Assembly: GCA_036504215.1 (NCBI GenBank)
Contig: DASXVO010000052.1
Span: forward strand, 1 to 64,000
Direction: 5' to 3'
DNA length: 64,000 nt
From: Vicinamibacterales bacterium
GTDB taxonomy: Bacteria > Acidobacteriota > Vicinamibacteria > Vicinamibacterales > Fen-181
This document shows, one piece after another, positions 35,236 to 44,728 of the stretch (its first letter is position 1; every line of letters starts with the position of its first letter). The translations under genes and the position numbers were made by a program. The notes beneath the pieces were generated by a model. That model did not search any database. It saw only the letters and a list, made by a program, of their open reading frames with translations, and was not told the DNA's origin.

Positions 35236-35408
35236 TCGCCGATGATGGTCACGGGAATCGTCATCAGGCCGAGCGCCGCCATTTCGCTGTAGGCGTCCGG
35301 ATCGGTATCGACGTCCTTGACCGAATAGGTCCTGCCGGCTCGTGAAAGAAACTCCTTCACCTTCTGGCACGACCTTCAATGACTGCCCGAGTACACCGTG
35401 ATGGCCAT
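35175..35408 (-). CDS. Selenocysteine-containing glutaredoxin-like protein (in-frame UGA)
   Basis: A 77 aa thioredoxin-fold protein is encoded if UGA at 35378-35376 is read as selenocysteine, residue 11. The N-terminus MAITVYSGSH is a normal first strand. The active site becomes U-R-S-C followed by QKVKEFLSRAG, in place of CxxC. The rest has the cis-proline loop MTIPVTIIGDYVVRGF and a final helix DERKLREAL. The ATG at 35408 is preceded by AGAGGAG at a spacing of 7. A hairpin with a G-starting loop lies 23 nt after the UGA. Conventional calling would give a truncated protein from an internal GTG at 35360, lacking the first strand and the active site. Confidence 0.87.
35342..35360 (-). promoter_or_regulatory. 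Bacterial SECIS-like hairpin of the glutaredoxin gene
   Basis: On the minus strand GTGAAGGA pairs with TCTTTCAC (8 bp including one G-U pair) around the loop GTT. The loop begins 23 nt after the UGA and starts with G. The geometry matches the bacterial SECIS pattern and the hairpin in the peroxiredoxin-like gene. Confidence 0.75.
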
Positions 35409-35485
35409 TCGTGTGCTCCTCTGTTGTCGTCCGCCGCCCAATTACGGCGGCGTTCGGCGCGTTCTATTGTACGATGCTCAGTGCT

Positions 35486-35914
35486 ATGGAGATCTCAGAC
35501 ATCCGGCGACGGTTCAGGCACGCGCTCGATCAGGCAAGGAAGGCTGGCGCGGAGAAGCGCGCGCGGGCTGAGATGGCATCGACCGCCTACGACGCGTTCC
35601 TTCGCGACGTGGCGACGCCCGTCTTCCGGACGTTCGCGAACGTGGCCAAGGCGGAAGGGCAACCGTTCACCGTCTTCACGCCCGCCGAGGGCGTGCGGCT
35701 GGTGTCCGAACGCCAGGGCGACGACTTCATCGAGGTGTGGCTCGACACCTCGCTCGACCCACCACAGATTGCCACTCGGGTGAACCACACCCGCGGCCGC
35801 AACGTCACGACGAGCGAGGGCCTGCTGCGTCCCGACGCGCCGATCAACAGCGTCACCGACGAGGACGTGCTGTCGTTCCTGCTGGCGCGGGTTGGGGAGT
35901 TGACGGAACGGTAG
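35486..35914 (+). CDS. Conserved-looking cytoplasmic protein of unknown function
   Basis: The 142 aa product has an N-terminal charged helix (SDIRRRFRHALDQARKAGAEKRARAEM), then an alpha/beta region (PFTVFTPAEGVRLVSERQGDDFIEVWLD). It ends in DEDVLSFLLARVGELTER. I do not recognise the family. TACGAT at 35470-35475 is a plausible -10 ten bases before the ATG, and there is no Shine-Dalgarno. Its stop abuts the stop of the convergent PilT-like gene. Confidence 0.65.
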   Translation: MEISDIRRRFRHALDQARKAGAEKRARAEMASTAYDAFLRDVATPVFRTFANVAKAEGQPFTVFTPAEGVRLVSERQGDDFIEVWLDTSLDPPQIATRVNHTRGRNVTTSEGLLRPDAPINSVTDEDVLSFLLARVGELTER

Positions 35915-37903
35915 TCAGGCGAGGCGCTCGACGAAGGAGGTGTCGACGCCTTCGCGGCGCAGAACCGCGAGGAACGCCTGGCGCTCGTAGGCCTTCCGGT
36001 AGGCATCCTTGACGTCCACGATCCCGCTTTGCACGAACGCGGCCAGCGCGTCGTTGAGCGGCACCATGCCGTGCTTGCGTCCGTTGTCGAGTGCCAGCGG
36101 CAACTGGCTGATGCGTCCCTCGGCGATCAGGTTGGAGATCGATGGCGTGTTGATCAGCAACTCGCGCGCTGCGATGCGACCGCCGCTGGTCTTGTGCAGC
36201 AGGACCTGCGAGACGATCCCCCGCAGCCCCTCGGCGAGCATCAACTGCACCTGGTCGCGACGCTCGGGTGGGAACTGATCCAGGATGCGGCCGATGGCGG
36301 TCGTTGCCGTGTGCGCCGCCACGGCGCCAATCACCAGATGCCCGGCTTCCATGGCCTCGAGCGCGAGCGCAATCACTTCGGGGGAACGGAGATCCTCGAT
36401 GACGAGGATGTCCGGGTTCTCGCGCAGCGCCGCGCGAACGACGGTGGCCACCTCCTCGGCATTGCCCCGCACCTCGCGCTGGCTGACAAGGCAGCCGCGG
36501 CTCTCGTGCGCGCACTTGATGAGGCTCTCGATCGTGATGACGTAGTCGTTTCGGGTGCGGTTGATCAAGTCCACGAACGCGGAGATGAGCGTGGACTTGC
36601 CGCTCGAGCGCGGCCCCGCGACGAGCACGAGGCCTTCCGGCTCGGCGCAGAGCGACTGGATCTCACGCGAGAGGCCGAGCTGCTCGGCCGACGTTGGCCG
36701 CGTGGAGATCATTCGGAAGATGCCACCGGGACCGCGGTGGTCGCGGAAGCTCTGGCAGCGGATCCGGCCGACCTCCGGCACCTCCGACATCCACTCGGTG
36801 CCTTCCCCGTTCCGCAGCGCCTCACGATTGCGCTCGGGCGCCAGGTCGAGCAGCAACGATTCGACTTCGGGCGCGGTCAGCACCGCTTCGCCGTCGAGCG
36901 CCGCAATCTCTCCGTCGACGCGAACCGATGGCCGCGCCTGCGCCATCAGGTACAGCGTGTTGGCCCCGCGTGCCGCGGCCAGTCGGAGTAACCGATCCAA
37001 GCCCGCGATTCGCGGTGGGGACAGCGCACGCCCTCCCGCCTCCGCCCGCACCGGGTTGCGTGCCAGCGGCAACACGACCGCCGGCACCTGTTCCGCACCT
37101 GGCGCCGGGGCGGATCGCTGAGGAGCTGGCGCCGGTCGTTTCAATTCCGGCACCGGGCGCTCGGGTGCCGCCGCTCGGGGTTCGTTCGGCGCCGCCTGCC
37201 GGTCCGCTCCTGGCGCGCCCCGCTCGACGTGTCGCTCGATGGCGGCCCTCGGTCGCTCGGCCACCGCCGACGGACGCGCGACAGGCAACTCCGGAGGCAC
37301 GGGCGCAGCCGTCTCCGTGATCGTCTCGGGCAGACGCTCGATCCGCAGCGGCTGCTTCGGGGACGGAGGGGGGGGAATGGGCTCGGCCCGCAGTGGCCTG
37401 ACGGCCGGAGGCACCGCCATGGCGGGCGCAGGAGCGGATGGCCGCCCGGGGGGGCCAAGCAGAGGAAATGCCGGCGAGGCCGACTCGACGACAGGCGCGC
37501 GCGTCACGGCTACCGGGGGTGCGGGAGCGGGTCGCGCGGCCTCGACGTCCAGGACTGGCTCGGCCGGCTTCGCGGGCTCAACGTCGGTCGGGACGTTTCG
37601 GTGCCGGCGAATTTCAATCCAGATGTCGTCGCCGCCACGGGCGGCCACCACCGTGAACCGCTCCCCGTAGGTTTCCGCCGATGTCGACCACGAATGCTCG
37701 ACGGCCCCGAGTTCCTCGAGCGTTCGCCGGCTGTCTGCGGGGAGGAGTTGGCCGAGCATCCCGGCCACGGCCTCGAGCGTGAGCGGTCGCGCCGACAGCT
37801 CAACGGGGCCGGCTGGTGCGACGACGTAGGGGCGCTCCCCGACGTGCATCACCAGCGCGTCGCCGTCCGCTCGCACGATGGCGGTCAACAGTGAGTTGAC
37901 CAA
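35915..37903 (-). CDS. PilT/VirB11-type ATPase with a long Pro-rich N-terminal half and altered acidic motifs
   Basis: The 662 aa protein has a small N-terminal domain (1-130), an approximately 170-residue Pro/Ala/Arg-rich linker, and a PilT-like core from about residue 300. Walker A is intact (GPRSSGKST). The Asp box reads ITIESLI instead of ITIEDPI, the Walker B region reads VIEDLRS instead of the usual GEMRD, and the His box HTATTAIGRILDQFPP is present. PilT retracts type IV pili; the altered acidic residues suggest a changed or weakened motor. The start is TTG at 37903 with GGGGAG upstream. No pilin gene is adjacent. Confidence 0.75.
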   Translation of the reverse strand: MVNSLLTAIVRADGDALVMHVGERPYVVAPAGPVELSARPLTLEAVAGMLGQLLPADSRRTLEELGAVEHSWSTSAETYGERFTVVAARGGDDIWIEIRRHRNVPTDVEPAKPAEPVLDVEAARPAPAPPVAVTRAPVVESASPAFPLLGPPGRPSAPAPAMAVPPAVRPLRAEPIPPPPSPKQPLRIERLPETITETAAPVPPELPVARPSAVAERPRAAIERHVERGAPGADRQAAPNEPRAAAPERPVPELKRPAPAPQRSAPAPGAEQVPAVVLPLARNPVRAEAGGRALSPPRIAGLDRLLRLAAARGANTLYLMAQARPSVRVDGEIAALDGEAVLTAPEVESLLLDLAPERNREALRNGEGTEWMSEVPEVGRIRCQSFRDHRGPGGIFRMISTRPTSAEQLGLSREIQSLCAEPEGLVLVAGPRSSGKSTLISAFVDLINRTRNDYVITIESLIKCAHESRGCLVSQREVRGNAEEVATVVRAALRENPDILVIEDLRSPEVIALALEAMEAGHLVIGAVAAHTATTAIGRILDQFPPERRDQVQLMLAEGLRGIVSQVLLHKTSGGRIAARELLINTPSISNLIAEGRISQLPLALDNGRKHGMVPLNDALAAFVQSGIVDVKDAYRKAYERQAFLAVLRREGVDTSFVERLA

Positions 37904-37993
37904 GGCATTCGCTCCCCTGACACCGGTGACACATAGCCGCGCGTCGAGCTCGGCTGCTCTCTCACTCAGTCTCGGCCGGAGCCGTTGAGCTCA

Positions 37994-38419
37994 TTAGCCC
38001 TCGGAGCGCGACACTTCGTACACCCGCACCATCTCAACCAGCTTGTAACCCCGGGTCTGGTAGGGCGGAATCACGCGTTCCGTCCGGAGGTACTGCAGCA
38101 TGCCGTTGTCGGAGTAGTCGGCGGACCCTACTCCTTCGACCGGCGCAAGCCGCGCCTCGAGGCCGGCCAGCCTCAACCGAGGAACGATCACCCGCCGGGT
38201 GACGGGAATGAGGCCGAAGCGCCAGGCGCGCTCCAGACGAAGGTCCGTCACGAAGGAGACAAATATCTCGTTCGCGAGAAAGGCGTAGCCGGCCCCGGTC
38301 CCGCTGGCGGGGGCATCCTGGAGCCGGAGAAAGGCAATCTCCTCGATGGCCCTCAGCGTCTCGAGCAGACGGATGGTGAAGTCACCGTCGCCCGACCAGG
38401 CTGACGTATCGAGGTCCAT
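37994..38419 (-). CDS. Protein of unknown function
   Basis: The 141 aa product has no signal peptide. Visible features are FTIRLLETLRAIEEIAFLRLQ, a Phe-rich strand (FLANEIFVSFVTDLRLERAWRFG) and GMLQYLRTERVIPPYQTRGY. It follows an Ntn-hydrolase gene on the same strand by 11 bp, so it may be in that operon. No family was recognised. Confidence 0.6.
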   Translation of the reverse strand: MDLDTSAWSGDGDFTIRLLETLRAIEEIAFLRLQDAPASGTGAGYAFLANEIFVSFVTDLRLERAWRFGLIPVTRRVIVPRLRLAGLEARLAPVEGVGSADYSDNGMLQYLRTERVIPPYQTRGYKLVEMVRVYEVSRSEG

Positions 38420-38430
38420 GACGGCCCGAT

Positions 38431-39639
38431 CTACCTGATGCTCTTCAGCAGCGACAGCGCCCGCTCGGCTGCCGCCTTCTCGAGAGCGGCCAGATCGGCC
38501 GGCGACGGGTTCTTCGCCAGGAGTGCCGACGCCTGGCTCATGGTCTCGTCCTCGGCCGCGATGAGCTTCGGCAGCCAGCCGGTTCCGGCCGCGTTGTCGA
38601 GTTTCGACAGGTCCGCGTACTCCTTGCGCTCGCGGGCCTTCAGAGGCCGCAGCCGGTCCTTCAGGCGCAGGCTCTCGGTTGCCAGCGCGGACCGCTCTCC
38701 TTCCCACAGCGCACTCGGTGGCACGCCCGCCGCCACCCACAACGGCACCGCCACGCTGCAGACCGGCTCCCCGAGCGCCACCCACATGGTCGTCCGACGC
38801 GGGTCCTCGCCCTGCTTCACGCCGTGGACGACGACCACGCTCGCCGTGCTCGCCCGGTCGATCGTGTAGTTGCTGTGCACCCACGTGGGGCGGTCAGCCG
38901 GGAGCTTCTTCCAGTCTTCGCGCGCCGGGTGCGACAGGAGGGCGTGCCCCAGGTCGCGCGCGGCCGTCTGCAGGACCCACGCTGGCGTGAAGCCGCCCGG
39001 CTTGGCCGCCTCGAGCAATGTTGTCTCTCGCTCGAATCGCAGGTACCCGGCCCCTTGGTCCGGACTGCCGCTTCGCGAGAAGTTCGTGTTGGCCAGGTAG
39101 TGGGTCGGGGCGGCGGCCGCGTCGATTCTGTTGAAGCCGTGGTTGTGCGTCTCGAAGATCCCGGCGCCGCCCTTGGCGTCCATCGCGAGGAAGTTCGCCC
39201 GGCTGCCCAGATCTGGACCGACGTTGCGTGAGAGATACCGCTCGAAGTCGGCGAGCGTCTCGCACGTTCGGAGGGCGTCGGCCATGATCATGCCCTCGAG
39301 GTCGGCCTGTTCGCCCGGCATCTGCGGCAGGTTGTAGGCGACGGAATTGGCGACGGCAAATCCCGCCGAGTTCACGCCCGCCCACACCATCCTCCCGTCG
39401 GCATCGTCGGCATTCACGAGGCCCAGGTAGGTGTAGGGCTTGTCTTCGACGAAGACGACCTTGTTGGAGAGCCGGTCGGTGTCCCGATTCTTCCAGAGCA
39501 TCGGGCGGCCGTCGGCGGTGGACGTGCCGGCGAAGATCGCGGTTGTGCACTCCTGGGCGCCGGTTCGGCCGGCCAGGACGGCGGTCGCGACGAAGGCCGC
39601 GACGATCAGCAGGACGACGAGCAGTGCCCGGTGTGTCAT
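38431..39639 (-). CDS. Exported Ntn-hydrolase, C45/penicillin-acylase-like
   Basis: The 402 aa protein starts with a signal segment ending near AGRTGAQE. Next comes C31-TTAIFAG, whose cysteine would be the N-terminal nucleophile after processing. ADGRPMLWKNRDTDRLSN is a signature shared by acid ceramidase, choloylglycine hydrolase and C45 acyltransferases. These enzymes cleave linear amides such as N-acyl amino acids or lactones. The substrate is not determinable. The C-terminal third is a helical extension rich in Ala and Leu. Confidence 0.8.
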   Translation of the reverse strand: MTHRALLVVLLIVAAFVATAVLAGRTGAQECTTAIFAGTSTADGRPMLWKNRDTDRLSNKVVFVEDKPYTYLGLVNADDADGRMVWAGVNSAGFAVANSVAYNLPQMPGEQADLEGMIMADALRTCETLADFERYLSRNVGPDLGSRANFLAMDAKGGAGIFETHNHGFNRIDAAAAPTHYLANTNFSRSGSPDQGAGYLRFERETTLLEAAKPGGFTPAWVLQTAARDLGHALLSHPAREDWKKLPADRPTWVHSNYTIDRASTASVVVVHGVKQGEDPRRTTMWVALGEPVCSVAVPLWVAAGVPPSALWEGERSALATESLRLKDRLRPLKARERKEYADLSKLDNAAGTGWLPKLIAAEDETMSQASALLAKNPSPADLAALEKAAAERALSLLKSIR

Positions 39640-39676
39640 GAGAGCGGATTGTGTCCCAAGGCGGCTGTCCGTTCAA

Positions 39677-40336
39677 TCACCCTGCGGCCGTGATGGCCGA
39701 GAGGATCCCGCGCGGGTCGTCCGCGAAGGTCTCGTCTCCGTGGAGCTGGCCGCGGTCGAAGGTAAGCTGGCCGAAGCCGTAGCGTGCAACACAGGCGCGG
39801 GTGCCGGCCGCGTGGGCTGTGCGGACGTCCACCGAGGAATCACCCACCATCAGGGTGGACACCGCGTCGACGCCGGCCGTCCGCACGAGATGCAACAGGC
39901 CGTCGGGATGCGGCTTGCGCCGGAACGGGCTGTCACCGCCGATGACTTCGCGGAACAACGGCGCGAGGTCGAGCAGGTCGAGGAGTTTCTGCGTGGCGGC
40001 CGTCGGCTTGTTGGTGAGGACGGCGAGCGACGCGCGGGCGGACGCCTCGCACAGCATCTCGGGAACGCCCGGATAGGGGCGCGTGACGCCGGGCAGCAGG
40101 CTGTCGTAGATCTCGAGGAACCGCGGGAGCGCGTCCTGCACCGCGACGCCGAGGCCGGCCGCGCTGAGCGCGCGGGAGACCAGCAGGCGGGCGCCTTCGC
40201 CCACCATGCGCGCCACGTCTTCGTCCCGCAGCGGGCGGCCGCCGTACTCCGCGACGAGACGGTTCACGGCAAGCGCCAGATCCCCAATCGAGTCGATCAG
40301 CGTGCCGTCGAGATCGAAGACGACGAGTCGAATCAC
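39677..40336 (-). CDS. gph: Phosphoglycolate phosphatase-like HAD enzyme
   Basis: The 219 aa product has the motifs DLDGTLIDSIGDLA, LTNKPTAATQKLL, K in RRKPHPDGLL and MVGDSSVDVRTAHAAG. The residues after the first motif (SIGDLALAVNRL) are typical of Gph, which removes phosphate from 2-phosphoglycolate made during DNA repair. It follows queD by 3 bp, so the two share a transcript. Confidence 0.85.
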   Translation of the reverse strand: MIRLVVFDLDGTLIDSIGDLALAVNRLVAEYGGRPLRDEDVARMVGEGARLLVSRALSAAGLGVAVQDALPRFLEIYDSLLPGVTRPYPGVPEMLCEASARASLAVLTNKPTAATQKLLDLLDLAPLFREVIGGDSPFRRKPHPDGLLHLVRTAGVDAVSTLMVGDSSVDVRTAHAAGTRACVARYGFGQLTFDRGQLHGDETFADDPRGILSAITAAG

Positions 40337-40339
40337 CGG

Positions 40340-40744
40340 TCAGTCCCCAAGGTACGTGGCGAACGACGTGGGCGTTTCCCACACGCGCACCTTCACGACG
40401 CCAAAGCCCTGGTCCTTGGCATACGTGAAGATCAGCTTGGCAATCAGCTCGACTGTGGGGTTCGTGTCCACGATGAAGACCGGCTCGCCCAGGGATTTGA
40501 GCGGAGCGACGAGGGGATCGTCGTGGCGGAGGATCATCTTGTGATCCAACTCACGGTCGATCCATTCTTTGATGATGCGCTTGATGTCGCTGAAATCGCA
40601 GACCATGTTGCGATTGTCGAGCGTGCTGGTCCGGACCTCGATCTCGGCCAGCGCATTGTGCCCGTGGGGGTGCTTGCACACACCACCGTAGTCGAGCAGC
40701 CGATGGCCATAGCAGAAGTCGATGCGCTTGGTCACGGAGTACAT
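40340..40744 (-). CDS. queD: 6-carboxytetrahydropterin synthase QueD
   Basis: The 134 aa enzyme has the zinc histidines in FCYGHRL and CKHPHGHNA, and the catalytic cysteine in GVCKHPHGH. A MVCDFSDIK motif and the Asp/His pair in DRELDHKMIL are also present. It makes 6-carboxytetrahydropterin, the second step of 7-deazaguanine (preQ0/queuosine) synthesis. It is divergent from queC, the later step, across 50 bp. Confidence 0.93.
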   Translation of the reverse strand: MYSVTKRIDFCYGHRLLDYGGVCKHPHGHNALAEIEVRTSTLDNRNMVCDFSDIKRIIKEWIDRELDHKMILRHDDPLVAPLKSLGEPVFIVDTNPTVELIAKLIFTYAKDQGFGVVKVRVWETPTSFATYLGD

Positions 40745-40794
40745 GTCTCGATTCTACCGCGGCAGAAACGGAAAGTGGTTCCCTGGAGGATCCG

Positions 40795-41463
40795 ATGTGC
40801 CAGGTCGCGGTTCTTCTCTCGGGCGGGCTGGACAGCGCGGTCCTCGTGGCGCACGAGGCCCGGGCGGTCAGGGTGCAGCCGGTCTATGTGAGCGCCGGAC
40901 TGGCGTGGGAGCGCGAGGAGATCGCGCTCGCCGAGCGATTTCTGGCAGCGCCGGCGTGCGCCGGGCGCGTCGCCGCCCTGGCCCGCCTCCGGGTGGATGT
41001 CACCGATCTCTACCCGGAGAGCCACTGGGCGCTGCGGGGAACGCCCCCCGCGTACGACACGCCTGACGAAGATGTCTACCTTCCCGGCCGCAACCTGTTG
41101 CTGCTGTCGAAGGCGGGCGTGCTGTGCGCGCTTCGAGGCATTCCGCGCCTGGTGATCGGACCGCTCGCCGGGAATCCGTTCCCGGACGCGACGCCCGAGT
41201 TCTTCGCGGCCACGGCGCGCGCGCTGTCGCTCGGGCTCGCTCACGACCTGCGCATCGAGGCGCCGTTCGCGGCATTCCACAAGGCGGACGTGATCAAGCT
41301 GGGCTCCTCGCTTGGCGTCCCCTTCGAATTGACGATGTCGTGCATGAAGCCGACAGACGGCCGGCACTGCGGGTCGTGCAGCAAGTGTCGCGAACGTCGG
41401 GACGCGTTTGCCGAAGCGGGAATCCAGGATCCGACGGACTACCGGGCGGCATCGCCGCGATGA
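40795..41463 (+). CDS. queC: 7-cyano-7-deazaguanine synthase QueC
   Basis: The 222 aa enzyme has the ATP pyrophosphatase loop LLSGGLDSAVL. A four-cysteine zinc site (TMSC, then HCGSCSKC) lies near the C-terminus. It converts 7-carboxy-7-deazaguanine to preQ0 with ATP and ammonia. The ATG at 40795 follows GGAGGA. The sequence is divergent in the middle (LVIGPLAGNPFPDATPEF) but retains the family layout. Confidence 0.9.
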   Translation: MCQVAVLLSGGLDSAVLVAHEARAVRVQPVYVSAGLAWEREEIALAERFLAAPACAGRVAALARLRVDVTDLYPESHWALRGTPPAYDTPDEDVYLPGRNLLLLSKAGVLCALRGIPRLVIGPLAGNPFPDATPEFFAATARALSLGLAHDLRIEAPFAAFHKADVIKLGSSLGVPFELTMSCMKPTDGRHCGSCSKCRERRDAFAEAGIQDPTDYRAASPR

Positions 41464-41483
41464 ACGGCGGCCCCACCCATCGG

Positions 41484-42389
41484 CTACAGCCGCTTCACCG
41501 AAATCGATCCGCTTCCGCTCCGCAGGCGGAGCAACTTGCCACCGCCGCCAATCGCGCGCCTGAGTTCCCGGCGGCTCTCCTCGTCCCTCCCGCCGACGGT
41601 CGGGTCGCCGAACCCGTCAACGCGCACGTCGCCGTCGCTGGTGCTGGCATCGAGATTCCCGCTGAAGTGCTCGGGCAACTCCAGGCGCAGGCCACCATCA
41701 CCCGTCCGGATCTCCCAGTCGTCCGCCATGGCGCTGCCGTCCTCCGCCCGCACCTCGACCGATCCATCGCCGGTCTTCAGCCTCACGGACTTCAGCGCGC
41801 CGGAGACGCGCGCACCGCCGTCGCCGCTGTCGAGATCCACCGCACCACTGATGTTGTCGAAGCGCAGCGAGCCGTCGCCCGTGTGAGCCCGCAGTGACCC
41901 GGCCAGGTCCACGCCCTTGATGCTGCCGTCGCCGGTGTTGAGATCGAGCGTGCCCTCGATCCGCTCGATGGCGATCGAACCGTCGCCGCTCCGGGCTACG
42001 ACGTTGCAGCGTTTCGGAACCGAGGCAATGACCCGGGCGCTCGGCGACCGCTTGAAGCCGATCATCTGGCGGCCGACCGGCCTCCGGATCTCGAGCCGGA
42101 TCGTATTCCCTGTCTGTTCCGCAGTGACGACGATGCTGTCGGCCTGGGCCTTGTCCCCAGCGCGCTTCTCGATCTCGAGGAGCACCTCCGGGCGGTCCCA
42201 CGACCGGATCTCGAGCGAACCGTCGAACGTGGCAAGAGACAGATCCGGGGTGCCGTTCACCGTGAAGCGTTTCTCCTCGCGCACTGAATACTGGTCGGCG
42301 CCCACCGTCACCATGCACGCGGAACCGAGAAGGAGCGCAGCTCCGCAGACGGCCGCGGCCCCGAACAGACTGTAGGCATCACGCTTCAT
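41484..42389 (-). CDS. DUF4097-type beta-helix lipoprotein
   Basis: The 301 aa protein has a lipobox (LLLGSAC, cysteine 25). From about residue 130 it has repeated segments of about 18-20 residues, each with a (S/T)GDGS or SGDGG turn, the pattern of a right-handed parallel beta-helix seen in DUF4097 adhesin-like proteins. It is probably anchored in the periplasm or outer membrane. The function is unknown. Confidence 0.8.
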   Translation of the reverse strand: MKRDAYSLFGAAAVCGAALLLGSACMVTVGADQYSVREEKRFTVNGTPDLSLATFDGSLEIRSWDRPEVLLEIEKRAGDKAQADSIVVTAEQTGNTIRLEIRRPVGRQMIGFKRSPSARVIASVPKRCNVVARSGDGSIAIERIEGTLDLNTGDGSIKGVDLAGSLRAHTGDGSLRFDNISGAVDLDSGDGGARVSGALKSVRLKTGDGSVEVRAEDGSAMADDWEIRTGDGGLRLELPEHFSGNLDASTSDGDVRVDGFGDPTVGGRDEESRRELRRAIGGGGKLLRLRSGSGSISVKRL

Positions 42390-42704
42390 AATTCCCCCCT
42401 CGTTGGGTTAATACGGCTCGCCGCCGCCAAAGGTTCGGGCCTCGAATCCGGTGTCCAGCCGCTGAAATCAGCTTAGTCCTTCGATGCACAAATACGGCAA
42501 CGTATTCGTGCCCTCAGGACTCAATCCTTCGATGGACGATCTCAAGTGCCGCGTTGGCACCGCTACGGGCGAGGCGCACCGTTGGCCGGGCGCGACGGCC
42601 TGGAATGCCGGGGGTATTCGACGACGGGACAATGGCGGCAGGCGAGATAGGTCGGCGGTCGAATGTCGCTGGACTTCCATCCCGGGCTGCTAGAATAGGG
42701 CGCA
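42390..42704. other. 315 bp intergenic region with a hairpin
   Basis: Arms at 42487-42496 and 42501-42510 match at 9 of 10 positions around a 4-base loop and include the perfect core AATACG / CGTATT. The 10-mer TCCTTCGATG occurs twice, at 42477-42486 and 42525-42534. Near the right end TGC-TAGAAT (42691-42696) is an extended -10 element 8 bp before the next start codon. No coding frame looks real. Confidence 0.55.
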
Positions 42705-43136
42705 ATGCTGGAAACGCGGATCCTGGTCGGCGTCGGCGTGTTTCTTGTCGTGTGCCTTGGGGTCCTGCTGCTCGTCGTTGCCAGGAAGGGCCGGCCGTTC
42801 ACGTCGGGCGACGTGTTTCGGGCGAGCCGCTGGAGCCGCGGCAACCGGTTGTTCCCCACCCAGGTAATGGTGTCGCCGACGAGCGTCGCCCACTTCACGC
42901 CGCAGTGGGTGGGCAAGCTCGAGCACACGATCCACATCGCGCACGTGGCCTCGGTCCGTATCGACACCAAGTTGCTGTTCTCCGACGTCTTCATCGAGAC
43001 GAGCGGCGGCGTCAGCCCGATCAGCTGCTATGGCCACCACAAGAAGGATGCGATCCGGATCAAGGAACTGATCGAGAAGTATCAGTCGGCCTACTTCCGA
43101 TCCCCGACGACGACGGCCGCGCCGCCACCGCAATAG
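42705..43136 (+). CDS. Membrane-anchored PH-like domain protein
   Basis: The 143 aa product has one N-terminal transmembrane helix (VGVGVFLVVCLGVLLLVVA). A beta-rich domain follows (RLFPTQVMVSPTSVAHFTP, then TIHIAHVASVRIDTKLLFSDVFIET) that resembles a bacterial pleckstrin-homology fold. The tail is short and Pro/Thr-rich. Function unknown. It lies 6 bp upstream of the sigma-54 activator and is probably co-transcribed. The start is supported by a promoter element 8 bp upstream rather than by a Shine-Dalgarno. Confidence 0.65.
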   Translation: MLETRILVGVGVFLVVCLGVLLLVVARKGRPFTSGDVFRASRWSRGNRLFPTQVMVSPTSVAHFTPQWVGKLEHTIHIAHVASVRIDTKLLFSDVFIETSGGVSPISCYGHHKKDAIRIKELIEKYQSAYFRSPTTTAAPPPQ

Positions 43137-43142
43137 ACGACA

Positions 43143-44492
<1,350 letters not shown>

Positions 44493-44548
44493 CAGCCGAA
44501 CCTGTCGCGCTATATGCGCCTATTCGGTGTAATATGGTCCATCATGGC

Positions 44549-44567
44549 GTGTTCTGCATTGGAACAC
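44549..44567. promoter_or_regulatory. Perfect inverted repeat GTGTTC-N7-GAACAC
   Basis: Two perfect 6 bp arms lie in the 236 bp gap between the sigma-54 activator and the c-di-GMP gene. TAATAT at 44530-44535 just before it could be a -10 box. The repeat is a candidate binding site for a dimeric regulator, possibly the Fis-type domain of the neighbouring activator. I see no good -24/-12 sigma-54 promoter next to it. Confidence 0.45.
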
Positions 44568-44728
44568 TGCGCGGAGCGCCCGGAACATCCGAAACCTCAA
44601 CGGGTTAGGCTTACAAATCGCGTTGCCTGTGTCACGACCTGCCACACGGACTACCCCCGGCCGTCCCACGTCCGGACGCTGCGACAGCCGAGTACTGTCG
44701 CGGTAAGTACCATTTCAATCAATTGTTT

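Noticed and set aside
35175-35360. 61-residue protein starting at the internal GTG
   Set aside because: It lacks the first strand and active site; the upstream ATG with a good ribosome site plus UGA recoding gives a complete glutaredoxin fold.
44555-44575. Sigma-54 promoter (GG-N10-GC) near the GTGTTC inverted repeat
   Set aside because: The GG pair at 44561 is not followed by GC at the needed distance, so it does not match the -24/-12 consensus.
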